Notes: generated by a model from the letters alone, not told the origin. Positions 1 through 7,047 are shown, numbered from the stretch's first letter. The stretch is 15,914 nt of DNA from Cellulomonadaceae bacterium (GCA_031282935.1 JAITCS010000135.1:1-15914), one strand, 5' to 3'. Program-made: numbers and translations.

Positions 1-95
1 GTAACACAATACCAGGCTGTCTTTAGCAACGGCCGGTATTTAGCCGAAAAAGCCCCCAATATCAGTAAGAAAATAAATGAAGCAATACAAATCAT
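1..95 (-). CDS. Small membrane protein, N-terminal part only (runs off left edge)
   Basis: A minus-strand reading frame opens with ATG at 95-93, directly behind a strong Shine-Dalgarno (AAGGAGG, about 4-5 bases upstream), and stays open for 31 codons to the window edge. The first 16 residues are hydrophobic (MICIASFIFLLILGAF), followed by a basic, aromatic stretch (SAKYRPLLKTAWYCV), so it looks like a membrane-anchored protein with its N-terminus at a first helix. From memory, 'FSAKYR...K.A..CV' resembles the start of a small uncharacterised membrane protein family of methanogens and some anaerobic bacteria that often sits near thioredoxin-like or VKOR-like redox genes; this is unverified. 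It follows the desulfurase-like gene on the same strand with a 98-bp gap that contains its own promoter candidate. The function is unknown and the C-terminus is not visible. Confidence 0.6.
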   Translation of the reverse strand, partial: MICIASFIFLLILGAFSAKYRPLLKTAWYCV

Positions 96-173
96 CGCCC
101 CTCCTTCCTCGCCCAAACAAACCGGCAACTACCCCAGAGAATAACAAACCCGCAACCAACAATAACGCGCATA

Positions 174-182
174 ATTATATCA
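174..182 (-). promoter_or_regulatory. Extended -10 promoter for the left-edge membrane protein gene
   Basis: Read on the minus strand the site is TGATATAAT, that is TG-N directly before a perfect TATAAT (TATAAT at 179-174). No convincing -35 box is present, as is usual for extended -10 promoters. Transcription would start near 167 and leave a leader of about 70 bases before the ATG at 95. The promoter lies just behind the aminotransferase stop codon, so the membrane protein can be expressed separately from the upstream pair. Confidence 0.5.
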
Positions 183-193
183 AAGCAGCACAC

Positions 194-1465
194 CTAAAAT
201 GTTTTCGCTAATCTCCCCATATAGTCTATTGCTTTTGCAATATCGGCATCCGTATTGTGGGCCCCCACGCTGAAGCGAACCAAAGGCGGCGACTTGAGTT
301 GTTCTTGCAGCCAGTGGTGCGCGCAGAAGAAGCCGCTGCGCACCCGAATCCCGGCCTTTGACAAGAATACCGCAATCCTGTGCCCGTCCCCGCCCTTTGG
401 CACCACAGAGATAATCGAGGAGCCGCGCGGGCTGATGATGTTGTACTTCCCAATCGCGGCAATGCCGTCATACAAAGCCGTGCCCAGGCGGTGCTCCCGC
501 GCCGAAATGGATTCCCCCACGTTGGCCTGATAACCGGCCATCCAGTCCAAGGCGGCCCCGAGCGCGATGATTTCGCCCCAAGCCTGCAAGCCCGGCTCCA
601 AAAGCGCGTAGGGTTCGTTCAGGAGGGTGTACGAGTCTGCGCTGACGGCCGAAACTTGACCCCCGCCTAAGAAAGACAGTTCTAGGGATTCGATTAAGGC
701 GTTGCGGGCCACAATCACCCCGAGCGAGGCGCCGTACATTTTGTGGGCGGAAAAACATATTGCGTCGGCGGGCAAATTGGTGACCAATTCCGGGGCGTGC
801 CCGGCCGCTTGAGCGGCGTCAATGATGATAATGCCGCCCGCTTTGTGGGTGTCATGCACCAATTCGCGCAAATTCGCCACGGCGGCCCCGGTGACGTTGT
901 CCATGGCGGAAATCACCACCACAGACCCGGCTAATTGCGCGGGGGAATACAAAACATTGCCGTTGGCGTCCCTATCCAGCAGCAGGCGCGGCACGCCCAC
1001 CCGCTTGGCGTAGGACATGGTGGATAAAAACACGGAATTGTGTTCGGTGTGCGTAGTAATAATCTTGTTATAACGCGGTAATTGCGTTAGCAACAAGTTC
1101 AGCCCGTAAGTGGTGTTCAGCGTGAAAGATACCGCATATTGAGCGGCAGGCAATTCCAGCCAATGGAGCACCTTTTTGCGAACTGCCGCCACTTTTTCAT
1201 CAACCTTGAGGCCCCAGTCGTATTTCGCCCGCTCCCCGCAAGCGCCGTAATTCTGGTAGTAATCCAAAAGGGCGTTTTGTACTGGCGCTGGCCGCAGGGT
1301 TTGGCAGGCGGAATCCAGATAGACCTCGTCGGCCGGCAAATAGTCGAAGCCGTACCGGGCCGCCGCGCCAACCGAGCCGGGCGCACCAGAACTGGGGCCG
1401 CCCGCGCTACCGGAACCGGGCGCCTTGACCGAACCCGGCGTTGGCTTACGTTTCGAGAAAATCAT
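194..1465 (-). CDS. Cysteine-desulfurase-like class V aminotransferase (PLP enzyme)
   Basis: This is a cytoplasmic PLP enzyme of fold type I, class V. Numbering from the ATG at 1465 (423 aa), visible marks are YLDSACQTLRP near 49-59 (where SufS-type enzymes have YLDNAAT), EHNS at 141-144, the cofactor Asp in IIIIDAAQ (D216), the Schiff-base lysine in FSAHKMYG (K242) and a cysteine in RSGFFCAHH (C381), at the place of the SufS active-site Cys loop. These support sulfur abstraction from cysteine or a related lyase reaction; the true substrate is unknown and a selenocysteine lyase or kynureninase-like role is possible. Residues about 8-37 are an unusual Gly/Ser/Pro/Ala-rich extension. The ATG overlaps the stop of the upstream AraC gene (TGATG), implying translational coupling; a TTG one codon earlier is also possible. 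No SufBCDU or IscU genes are in view, so a housekeeping Fe-S role is not indicated. Confidence 0.85.
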   Translation of the reverse strand: MIFSKRKPTPGSVKAPGSGSAGGPSSGAPGSVGAAARYGFDYLPADEVYLDSACQTLRPAPVQNALLDYYQNYGACGERAKYDWGLKVDEKVAAVRKKVLHWLELPAAQYAVSFTLNTTYGLNLLLTQLPRYNKIITTHTEHNSVFLSTMSYAKRVGVPRLLLDRDANGNVLYSPAQLAGSVVVISAMDNVTGAAVANLRELVHDTHKAGGIIIIDAAQAAGHAPELVTNLPADAICFSAHKMYGASLGVIVARNALIESLELSFLGGGQVSAVSADSYTLLNEPYALLEPGLQAWGEIIALGAALDWMAGYQANVGESISAREHRLGTALYDGIAAIGKYNIISPRGSSIISVVPKGGDGHRIAVFLSKAGIRVRSGFFCAHHWLQEQLKSPPLVRFSVGAHNTDADIAKAIDYMGRLAKTF

Positions 1466-2346
1466 CAACCAGCAACCGAGTTGGTGAGCTCAAAACTGCG
1501 GAACTCCGAAGGCGTTTTGTTGGTGGCCGCCAACACTGCGCGCCGCAAAGCCATGGACGAGGCATACCCCGATTGCTCTGCTATCTCTTCAAGATTCGAC
1601 GAAGCCCAGGCGGAATCCTTGAGTCGGGTCAGAGCGGTGTTTAGGCGCTCCTGAGCTAAATGGGAGCAAATGGTTTGCGTGTCATCCTCAAAAAGCCGGT
1701 GCAAAGTTCGGGTGGAAACTGAGAAATGATTTGCAATCCTAATCAAAGACAAATCCCGATTAGTGTGGTTATCGCGCAAATACGCTAAAACACTTTCTCT
1801 GTCCGCTAAACCGTACTCATTAATGGGCGCCGGTTTGGGCCGAAAAGACACCACCGAGGTGATCAGTTGATCCACCACCCGAGTTGTTTCCGTGCGCACT
1901 GTATCGGTGGCACCGGGCTGGGTAAGCAATTCGCGCAAGGCGGCACAAGTGGCCGAGGGCAAAGCGGTTTCCGGCTGCCAAATAATCAGGGAATCCTCTT
2001 CAAAAGAGCAACCCGTTTGCGCCCTTTCGATTGCGAAATCCACTTCGATAACCCGGGCCCCTGCAGTTTCAAACCCCAACGGCTGCCACCCCACGGTCAA
2101 GGCCGCGCAACGCGGGCCAACCACGGCCGTACGCTCTTTGGCCTGCAAAGTTATCTGCCCGTCTAGCACGAATATCAGCCGCACCGCACGCCACGGGTGC
2201 CCGAAATTATCCGCCGGGAACCAAACCTTGTTGGCCCCATGCTGAATATGGGAAACTATATATGGGCCAAAACGAGCGCTGCGATACCGCTCAGCGGGTA
2301 TCACACCCGTTCCACGTTCTGCTGTTTGCCTATTCACAACAGCCAA
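1465..2346 (-). CDS. AraC-family transcriptional regulator, coupled to the aminotransferase
   Basis: The 293-aa protein has an N-terminal sensor region of the AraC_binding_2 type (about 25-160) and a C-terminal AraC DNA-binding domain (about 183-285). The first helix-turn-helix (about 199-220) includes LIRIANHFSVSTRTLHRLFE; the second (about 250-271) includes LEEIAEQSGYASSMALRRA, followed by the family-typical TPSEFR. The called start is TTG at 2346 with only a weak ribosome site; no ATG exists nearby in frame, so the N-terminus is uncertain. Its stop shares bases with the ATG of the desulfurase-like gene, so it most likely controls that gene and itself. The divergent gap upstream holds a dyad over a TATAAT box. 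It is paralogous to the AraC regulator at 5805-6851: both have ALRRAV.AAT..TPS in the same place. Confidence 0.88.
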   Translation of the reverse strand: MAVVNRQTAERGTGVIPAERYRSARFGPYIVSHIQHGANKVWFPADNFGHPWRAVRLIFVLDGQITLQAKERTAVVGPRCAALTVGWQPLGFETAGARVIEVDFAIERAQTGCSFEEDSLIIWQPETALPSATCAALRELLTQPGATDTVRTETTRVVDQLITSVVSFRPKPAPINEYGLADRESVLAYLRDNHTNRDLSLIRIANHFSVSTRTLHRLFEDDTQTICSHLAQERLNTALTRLKDSAWASSNLEEIAEQSGYASSMALRRAVLAATNKTPSEFRSFELTNSVAG

Positions 2347-2454
2347 TTTAGCTACCGTAGAAACCGCTGGCGCGCGCCACGTGCCATAACGCCATGAATC
2401 TGGCTGCGCGCTGCGCTCAGTGCGGCGCCGCGCGGCCTTAGTGGCGTGTTTATA

Positions 2455-2482
2455 ACATTGGGGTGCAATTATATGCCAATGT
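2455..2482 (-). promoter_or_regulatory. Dyad operator over a minus-strand TATAAT in the divergent regulator gap
   Basis: Arms ACATTGG (2455-2461) and CCAATGT (2476-2482) are perfect inverted repeats around an AT-rich centre. Inside lies ATTATA (2468-2473), which is a perfect TATAAT on the minus strand facing the AraC gene. No good -35 is visible. Transcription would begin near 2460, giving a leader of about 115 bases. A protein bound to the dyad would cover this -10, which fits autoregulation by AraC or cross-control by the divergent LuxR-type protein. Both roles are inferred. Confidence 0.45.
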
Positions 2483-2531
2483 CGAGGTGTTGCGTGAGCT
2501 TATTGGCGGCGTTAACTGTTAGGCTGGAGTT

Positions 2532-5144
2532 ATGGCCTTGGTAGGGACCTTGCACACTCGGCTGCGCGATGACGCGGTTCGCCACCTCACTGCGGGCACG
2601 AGTGTGGATTTTCAGGGGCCTTCCGGGTCGGGCTGTTCGCTGCTGGCGCGTTCGGTTTGCGCTGAACTTGAGGACGCCGGTTGGCACGTTGTTAAGGCCC
2701 AGGGCATTGCGGCTTTGGCAGACCGGCCCTTGGAGGCGTTGTCCATTGCGGGTTTGGTGGCGCGGCAAGGGGGGCCGTCGGGGCCACCCACGGCGGTCAG
2801 TGCGGCTGTGCAGGGCATTTTGGCGGCAGTCAAGGGCAGCACGGTTTTATTTATCGACGACGTGGATGATTTGGACGAAATGTCGGCGGGCGCAATTACG
2901 GCTGCCCACCGCATCACTCCCTTCCCCATCCTTTCCACCTCCCGGCCCACCCCCAGGCCGCAACGGCCTGCCTGGCGCATTACAGCCGCGATCCGGCCCG
3001 GTGTGGTGTTGAAGGTGCCCCCGCTCGGCTTTGTGGACACTCAGACTTTGGTTTCTGAGGTTTTGGGCGCCCCTATTGACGCTTCGAGTTTCGCTCGGCT
3101 TTTCGCCACCTCGGGCGGCGTGCCCTCCTTGACCTCGCAAATCATCAATACTGCGCGAATGCGCGGGGTGCTAAAACTTGTTGATGATGTGTGGACGGCT
3201 AACTCCGAATTGTGGCTGCCCGAAATGGGGCGCGCGGTGGAGCCACTTTTGCAACACTTATCGCCCGAGGCGATAGACGGCCTGCACGCCTTGGCTTTGG
3301 CGGGCACCATTGACATTAAAACCGCCCATAAGTTTGTGCCCTGGGAGGTTTTGGAAGAGATAGACGGCTACGGCCTGCTGCAATTCCTGCCCAGGGGAGA
3401 TGAAACCCTCATCTCAGTGTTCCCGCAAGCCGTGGCCGAATTCTTTAAACACCACACTGTGGGCGCCCGCGAGTTGCGGGTGGACAAGATGGTAACCGGC
3501 GCTTTCGGGGACGACAGCGACTTCAGGCCCCGGCCTTCGGCCACCGGCTGGAGCCACACCCTACCTGGCGATCCGAGCACCCTGGGCGCCCTGCCCATCA
3601 CAAACGACAACAACGAGGGCCTGGTGGAGAACCGGCTGCTGGTTGACCACTGGCACCGCGAACTGCTGTTGCGCCGCGCCGAATGGGAGCAAAACCCCAC
3701 CCCGCGCACCGCCACCGCCCTGATCCGCACCACGCTAGTAACCGGGGCCGACAAGGACAGCCTGATCCGGGTGATCGAGGGCACCCCGCGCACTGGCGAC
3801 CACCGCGACCTCGTTTCCTACGACAACTGGTGTGCTCTGTTTGTTGGTGTGGTGGAGCACAACATGGACTGGGCGCACGCCATTTTCACGCAATCCCGGG
3901 TGGACGCCGAAGAGTGGAGCGAACTGTCTGAGGCCATCCAAGACTTCATCGAGCTGCAGACCGAATACTGCCCAAACCCCGACGATTTGGACACCCCGCC
4001 CGACACCGCCCCCGAGGACACCAAAGAAATCGTGGCAGCTGTGCGCGCCGAACTGTTCTTGGCGCGCGGGCGGCCTGACGAGGCTCTGCTGGAGCTGGAG
4101 CGCCTGAAAGAACCAAAGACCGAGTTCGGGCGCCTGCGCACCGCCAGTCTGCCTTGGGCTTTGCTGCTTGAGGGTGAGGACGAGGCGGCGATCACGGCGG
4201 CGCGGGAGGCACTCGCTGCGGCCCGGCACAAGCACGACATCGAAGGGATCATGGCGGCGGCCTACGTTTTGGCTATCGGGCTGATCATTCGCGGGCGCGC
4301 GAGCGAGTTGCGGGCCGTGCTCAGCTCGGTTTTGAGCGCTGGCATTTTGCCTGCCATGCAACGACCGCAACACGTGGCCCTGCTGTCCATCGCGGCCCAG
4401 TTGGCCGCCGAAGAGGGTCGCACCACCACTGCTCGTTCGCTGGCACAGCAAGCGTTGTCCTTGCAGCCGGGGCCCGGGTTGTTGCCTTTGGGTTCGCCCA
4501 CACAGGCTTTGGCCGAGTTGGACTTGGCAGAACTACCGCCCGTGCAGGCGCGGGCGCAAACCGGGGATCGGCTGTGGGCCGAATCCGAGGATCTGCTCAA
4601 ACGTGAGTACCTCGTGGCTGGCTACCTGTGCGGGGTTTTGGGATACATCGCCAACCCGCTGCACGAACGCGCGGTTATCTTGCAAGAGATTGCGCAACAA
4701 ATCCCGGCGCCCTTCATCAAGATCGTGGACAAGATGGTTGTCGCCCTCGACAGCGACGACCCGGACGTGATGGTGGCTGCGGCCGACCTCTTGGCCGACC
4801 AAGGGCGCGTGTTTGAGGCTGCCACCACCTACAGCGCGGCACTCAATCACCTGCGCAACTCCGGCAACGCGGCGAAAGCCGCCAAGGTTCATGACGCCGC
4901 CAAGAAGCGCCTCTCCGTTTGGGGGGCTGAAGCCGCCAACGGGCTGCGCTCGGCCGCTGACGGCGCTGACCTCACTGCCCGCGAGGAGGAAATCGCCCGC
5001 CTGGCTGCCTCCGGGCTGCCCAACCAGGAGATTGCCCGCCGTCTGCTTATCTCGGTGCGCACAGTTGAGAACCACTTGCACCGCGTGTTCCGCAAACTCG
5101 GGGTGGAGAACCGGGCTGGCATGTCGCGCGTCCTCGCCGGTTAG
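2532..5144 (+). CDS. Large LuxR-family ATPase-type transcriptional regulator (LAL-like)
   Basis: The 870-aa protein has the layout of large ATP-binding LuxR regulators. A P-loop-like segment, GPSGSGCS, is at 29-36, a Walker B strand TVLFIDDVDD at about 104-113, and a sensor-like ILSTSRP near 133-139. A long helical middle, Ala/Leu/Glu-rich and TPR-like (about 400-790), follows. The C-terminal LuxR/GerE helix-turn-helix occupies 814-870 (LTAREEEIARLAASG, then NQEIARRL, SVRTVENHLHRVFRKLGV). The Walker A lysine is replaced by Cys35, so ATP hydrolysis may be weak or lost while nucleotide sensing or a structural role may remain. GGAG at 2526-2529 is only 2 bases from the ATG at 2532 but 8 from an in-frame TTG at 2538, so the start could be two codons later. 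It is divergent from the AraC-desulfurase pair. Its ligand and targets cannot be told. Confidence 0.88.
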   Translation: MALVGTLHTRLRDDAVRHLTAGTSVDFQGPSGSGCSLLARSVCAELEDAGWHVVKAQGIAALADRPLEALSIAGLVARQGGPSGPPTAVSAAVQGILAAVKGSTVLFIDDVDDLDEMSAGAITAAHRITPFPILSTSRPTPRPQRPAWRITAAIRPGVVLKVPPLGFVDTQTLVSEVLGAPIDASSFARLFATSGGVPSLTSQIINTARMRGVLKLVDDVWTANSELWLPEMGRAVEPLLQHLSPEAIDGLHALALAGTIDIKTAHKFVPWEVLEEIDGYGLLQFLPRGDETLISVFPQAVAEFFKHHTVGARELRVDKMVTGAFGDDSDFRPRPSATGWSHTLPGDPSTLGALPITNDNNEGLVENRLLVDHWHRELLLRRAEWEQNPTPRTATALIRTTLVTGADKDSLIRVIEGTPRTGDHRDLVSYDNWCALFVGVVEHNMDWAHAIFTQSRVDAEEWSELSEAIQDFIELQTEYCPNPDDLDTPPDTAPEDTKEIVAAVRAELFLARGRPDEALLELERLKEPKTEFGRLRTASLPWALLLEGEDEAAITAAREALAAARHKHDIEGIMAAAYVLAIGLIIRGRASELRAVLSSVLSAGILPAMQRPQHVALLSIAAQLAAEEGRTTTARSLAQQALSLQPGPGLLPLGSPTQALAELDLAELPPVQARAQTGDRLWAESEDLLKREYLVAGYLCGVLGYIANPLHERAVILQEIAQQIPAPFIKIVDKMVVALDSDDPDVMVAAADLLADQGRVFEAATTYSAALNHLRNSGNAAKAAKVHDAAKKRLSVWGAEAANGLRSAADGADLTAREEEIARLAASGLPNQEIARRLLISVRTVENHLHRVFRKLGVENRAGMSRVLAG

Positions 5145-5177
5145 CGTATCACTCTGGCCCATCTTGGTGTTCATGGC

Positions 5178-5207
5178 TTCGACTCGCCGAGGTTTCGGCG
5201 ACTCGAA
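5178..5207 (+). terminator. Strong hairpin behind the LuxR-type gene
   Basis: Arms 5178-5190 and 5195-5207 pair with one C-C mismatch: TTCGA then TCGCCGA on the left, TCGGCGA then TCGAA on the right, loop GGTT. It lies 34 bases after the stop codon. There is no T-tract, so it would be a U-less terminator or mRNA 3'-end stabiliser. Confidence 0.45.
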
Positions 5208-5253
5208 CCCCCTCCTTACCTGCGACAGGCATCCGGTGGTTGAGCCTTCCCCC

Positions 5254-5571
5254 GGTGGTTGAGCCTGTCGAAACCACCCGCAGCTTGAGCCTGTGGCGGT
5301 CGCTGCGCTCCCTAATCCCTCCTGGGCCTCGGTAGAGTATCCGCAAGCGGACTCTACTCTCGGGCTGCGTCGGTCACCGAAGCCTTCAGGTTGAGCCTGT
5401 CGAAACCACCCGCAGCTTGAGCAAACCCGGTGGTTGAGCCTGTGGCGGTCGCTGCGCTCCCTAATCTCTCCTGGCCCTCGGTAGAGTATCCGCAAGCGGA
5501 CTCTACTCTCGGGCTGCGTCGGTCACCGAAACCCGTTGGTTGAGCCTGTCGAAACCACCCGCAGCTTGAGC
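5254..5571. repeat. Mosaic intergenic repeat array in the convergent gap
   Basis: Two interleaved repeat types fill this gap. Type A (32 bp, from TTGAGCCTGTCGAAACCACC to CAGCTTGAGC) occurs at 5259-5290, 5391-5422 and 5540-5571. Type B (97 bp) occurs at 5285-5381 and 5434-5530, a shift of 149 bp with only two mismatches that I can see. Each B copy holds a hairpin (5332-5357 and 5481-5506) with arms GTAGAG/CTCTAC and TCCGC/GCGGA around loop AA. The first A copy is part of a 25-bp inverted repeat (5254-5278, arms GGTGGTT/AACCACC); a degenerate copy begins at 5235. No start-plus-RBS gene is present; long minus-strand frames through the array are repeat artefacts. From recall, this core is common in actinobacterial intergenic DNA. 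It could be a non-autonomous mobile or REP-like element; that is inference. Confidence 0.85.
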
Positions 5572-5581
5572 TTTCTACACC

Positions 5582-5600
5582 GCGCGGTTGCACCGCGCCC
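5582..5600. terminator. GC-rich hairpin of the convergent gap
   Basis: Arms GCGCGGT (5582-5588) and ACCGCGC (5592-5598) enclose a 3-base loop and are followed by CCTTAA. The same arms and following CCTT occur at 15624-15644, again in a convergent gap. It may be a short terminator or a repeat; a U-tract is lacking on both strands. Confidence 0.35.
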
Positions 5601-5680
5601 TTAAGCCTGGCGCAGCCAAGTTGGCAGAAGCCTAAATACGCTGGGAAATGTGTGCATTTCAAGTGTCTGGTCTTCGAACG

Positions 5681-5735
5681 GGGTTTCGACGGGGCTCAAC
5701 CGCCGGACTAGGGTTTCGACGGGGCTCAACCGCCG
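5681..5735. repeat. Tandem pair of inverted-orientation repeat cores, 30-bp period
   Basis: GGGTTTCGACGGGGCTCAAC followed by CGCCG occurs at 5681-5705 and again at 5711-5735. It is a variant of the reverse complement of the repeat core found at 5254-5571, so the gap carries the same family in both orientations. Confidence 0.8.
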
Positions 5736-5751
5736 TACTGGGAACACAAAA

Positions 5752-5786
5752 CCCGCCTGGCCTCCTGATTCGAGGGGCCAGGCGGG
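5752..5786 (-). terminator. Rho-independent terminator of the second AraC gene
   Basis: Arms CCCGCCTGGCC (5752-5762) and GGCCAGGCGGG (5776-5786) form a perfect 11-bp stem. Read on the minus strand the stem is followed by TTTTGTGTT, and it starts 18 bases past the AraC stop codon. This is a standard intrinsic terminator and would also slow plus-strand readthrough from the repeat region. Confidence 0.85.
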
Positions 5787-5804
5787 CTTGATGTGATGAA
5801 TAAT

Positions 5805-6851
5805 CTACGCGTGCGACGCGAGAGCCTCAGCGCGCAAAGCGGAAGGCGTCTGCCCGGTGGCGGCCTGAACCGCCCGGCGCAAAGCCAAAGCCGAACCGAA
5901 GCCGGTCAAAACCGCCAACTCGTCCAAAGAAGTGGCCGAATAACGCGGATCGCGCAAGCGCAACAGCACCTGATCCACGCGCTTGTTCTGAATGAGCTGC
6001 GAAACTGACTGCTTCTCGCCCTCGAACAACCGCTGCAACGACCGCTTGGACATGCCCAAGTGCGCCGCCAAAGTGGTGGGGCCGAGCTGCGGGTCAGCGT
6101 AATGCGTGGCGATGTACCGGATCACGTGCATGCGCTGCGACCTGCGGTTCCAGTCGTTGCCCGAAGGCACCGAAAGGGTGGCCACCGTGCCGCTGATCAG
6201 CGACTCCAGCGAATCCGTAACCTGAGCGCGCACCGCATGAGTCAGCGAAGCGACGTCCTGGCGCAGCAAGTCCAACGCGAAAGCCGCCAAAGCCGAAAGC
6301 AGAGCCGACTCACTACCGCCGCCCTCGAAAGGCGCAGCGTCAGCGAGGCCACCCAACACCTCGTGCTCAGCGGGAATGTCAATGATGACCACGCGAGCCG
6401 GGGCATTCGCAGTGTACGAAACGCCCGACCAGCCGAGCACCAAAGCGCCCTCGCGGCGGCGAAGCGTCATGGTTTCCCCGTGGCCTGGTTCGCCGTGCGA
6501 CAACGCGACCTCGCCGTCGAGCACCACCAGCAAACGCAGGGTGCGCTCTTTACGACCCCAGCTTTCAGTGGTAGGCTCCAAACGGAGCGGGCCGTGCACC
6601 AGGTACGAAATGTCAATCGAACCAAAGCGCGCGGTGCGAGCCTGCACATGGAAGGTGTTCTCGCGTGCCGTGGTGGGCACCGAGTTGTTGAACAACGCAA
6701 AATCTTCTTCACCACGCCACTCACGCACGGATACGATTGTGCCGGGATCTGGCTCAAATGGATTATTGGCAGATGCTTGGTGTAGAGTTTTAGGGCGCGC
6801 GTTCGTCGCCCCACTTGGCCGGACTGTCCGGTCCATTTCAGTGACGGTCAT
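5805..6851 (-). CDS. AraC-family transcriptional regulator
   Basis: The 348-aa protein has a short polar N-terminus (1-40), a cupin-like/AraC_binding_2 sensor region (about 45-220) and a C-terminal AraC DNA-binding domain (about 238-342). Its helix-turn-helix units are near 257-277 (LAAHLGMSKRSLQRLF) and 308-329 (LDELAVLTGFGSALALRRAV), then QTPSALR. The ATG at 6851 is well supported by AGGAGG (6857-6862) six bases upstream. It is a monocistronic unit: its own terminator lies at 5752-5786 and the upstream gene has a hairpin behind it. A 20-bp palindrome sits between promoter and ribosome site and suggests autoregulation. It resembles the AraC regulator at 1465-2346 in the C-terminal domain, so the two are paralogues. 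The signal and targets are unknown. Confidence 0.9.
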   Translation of the reverse strand: MTVTEMDRTVRPSGATNARPKTLHQASANNPFEPDPGTIVSVREWRGEEDFALFNNSVPTTARENTFHVQARTARFGSIDISYLVHGPLRLEPTTESWGRKERTLRLLVVLDGEVALSHGEPGHGETMTLRRREGALVLGWSGVSYTANAPARVVIIDIPAEHEVLGGLADAAPFEGGGSESALLSALAAFALDLLRQDVASLTHAVRAQVTDSLESLISGTVATLSVPSGNDWNRRSQRMHVIRYIATHYADPQLGPTTLAAHLGMSKRSLQRLFEGEKQSVSQLIQNKRVDQVLLRLRDPRYSATSLDELAVLTGFGSALALRRAVQAATGQTPSALRAEALASHA

Positions 6852-6864
6852 GGCGTCCTCCTGT

Positions 6865-6884
6865 AAGTTTTCCTAGGACAACTT
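6865..6884 (-). promoter_or_regulatory. 20-bp palindrome in the leader of the second AraC gene
   Basis: The site reads AAGTTTTCCTAGGACAACTT and is its own reverse complement except for one base pair. It starts immediately upstream of the AGGAGG site and covers the predicted transcription start, so a bound protein would block initiation. This is an operator candidate, most simply for the AraC protein itself; the binder is inferred. Confidence 0.5.
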
Positions 6885-6890
6885 TCCTCG

Positions 6891-6936
6891 GTTATAAGGA
6901 GTACACCTGGCATTTTCGGACATCTAAGTACCGAAA
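6891..6936 (-). promoter_or_regulatory. Promoter of the second AraC gene, with a second inverted repeat
   Basis: On the minus strand TATAAC (6896-6891) matches five of six -10 positions; the hexamer 17 bases upstream is CCGAAA (6919-6914), a poor -35. That hexamer is one arm of an inverted repeat, TTTCGG (6914-6919) and CCGAAA (6931-6936), 11 bases apart, where an activator or repressor could bind. Start would be near 6884. Confidence 0.4.
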
Positions 6937-7047
6937 TTTTCAAATCTGAGTATGGGTTTGGGGCTTGCTTGGGGCCTAAAAACGATTCGACCAGGCAGAA
7001 CGCCTATCGCCTTGCGACACCCTAAGTATCAACCCATTGAACTAATT

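Noticed and set aside
2402..2439. Imperfect GC-rich inverted repeat between the divergent regulators
   Set aside because: Several mismatches and a GCGC-rich composition make chance pairing likely.
3735..4451. 238-aa minus-strand frame inside the LuxR-type gene
   Set aside because: Gln/Arg-rich antisense artefact typical of GC-rich DNA, without start signals.
4533..5495. 320-aa minus-strand frame with repeated WFRQAQP segments
   Set aside because: It runs antisense to the LuxR-type gene and then through the repeat array; the repeated peptide is just the translation of the repeat. The same holds for frames at 5149-5346 and 5354-5662.
5259..5571. CRISPR-like array
   Set aside because: There are only three 32-bp copies with unequal 100- and 117-bp gaps that are themselves repeated, and no cas gene nearby.
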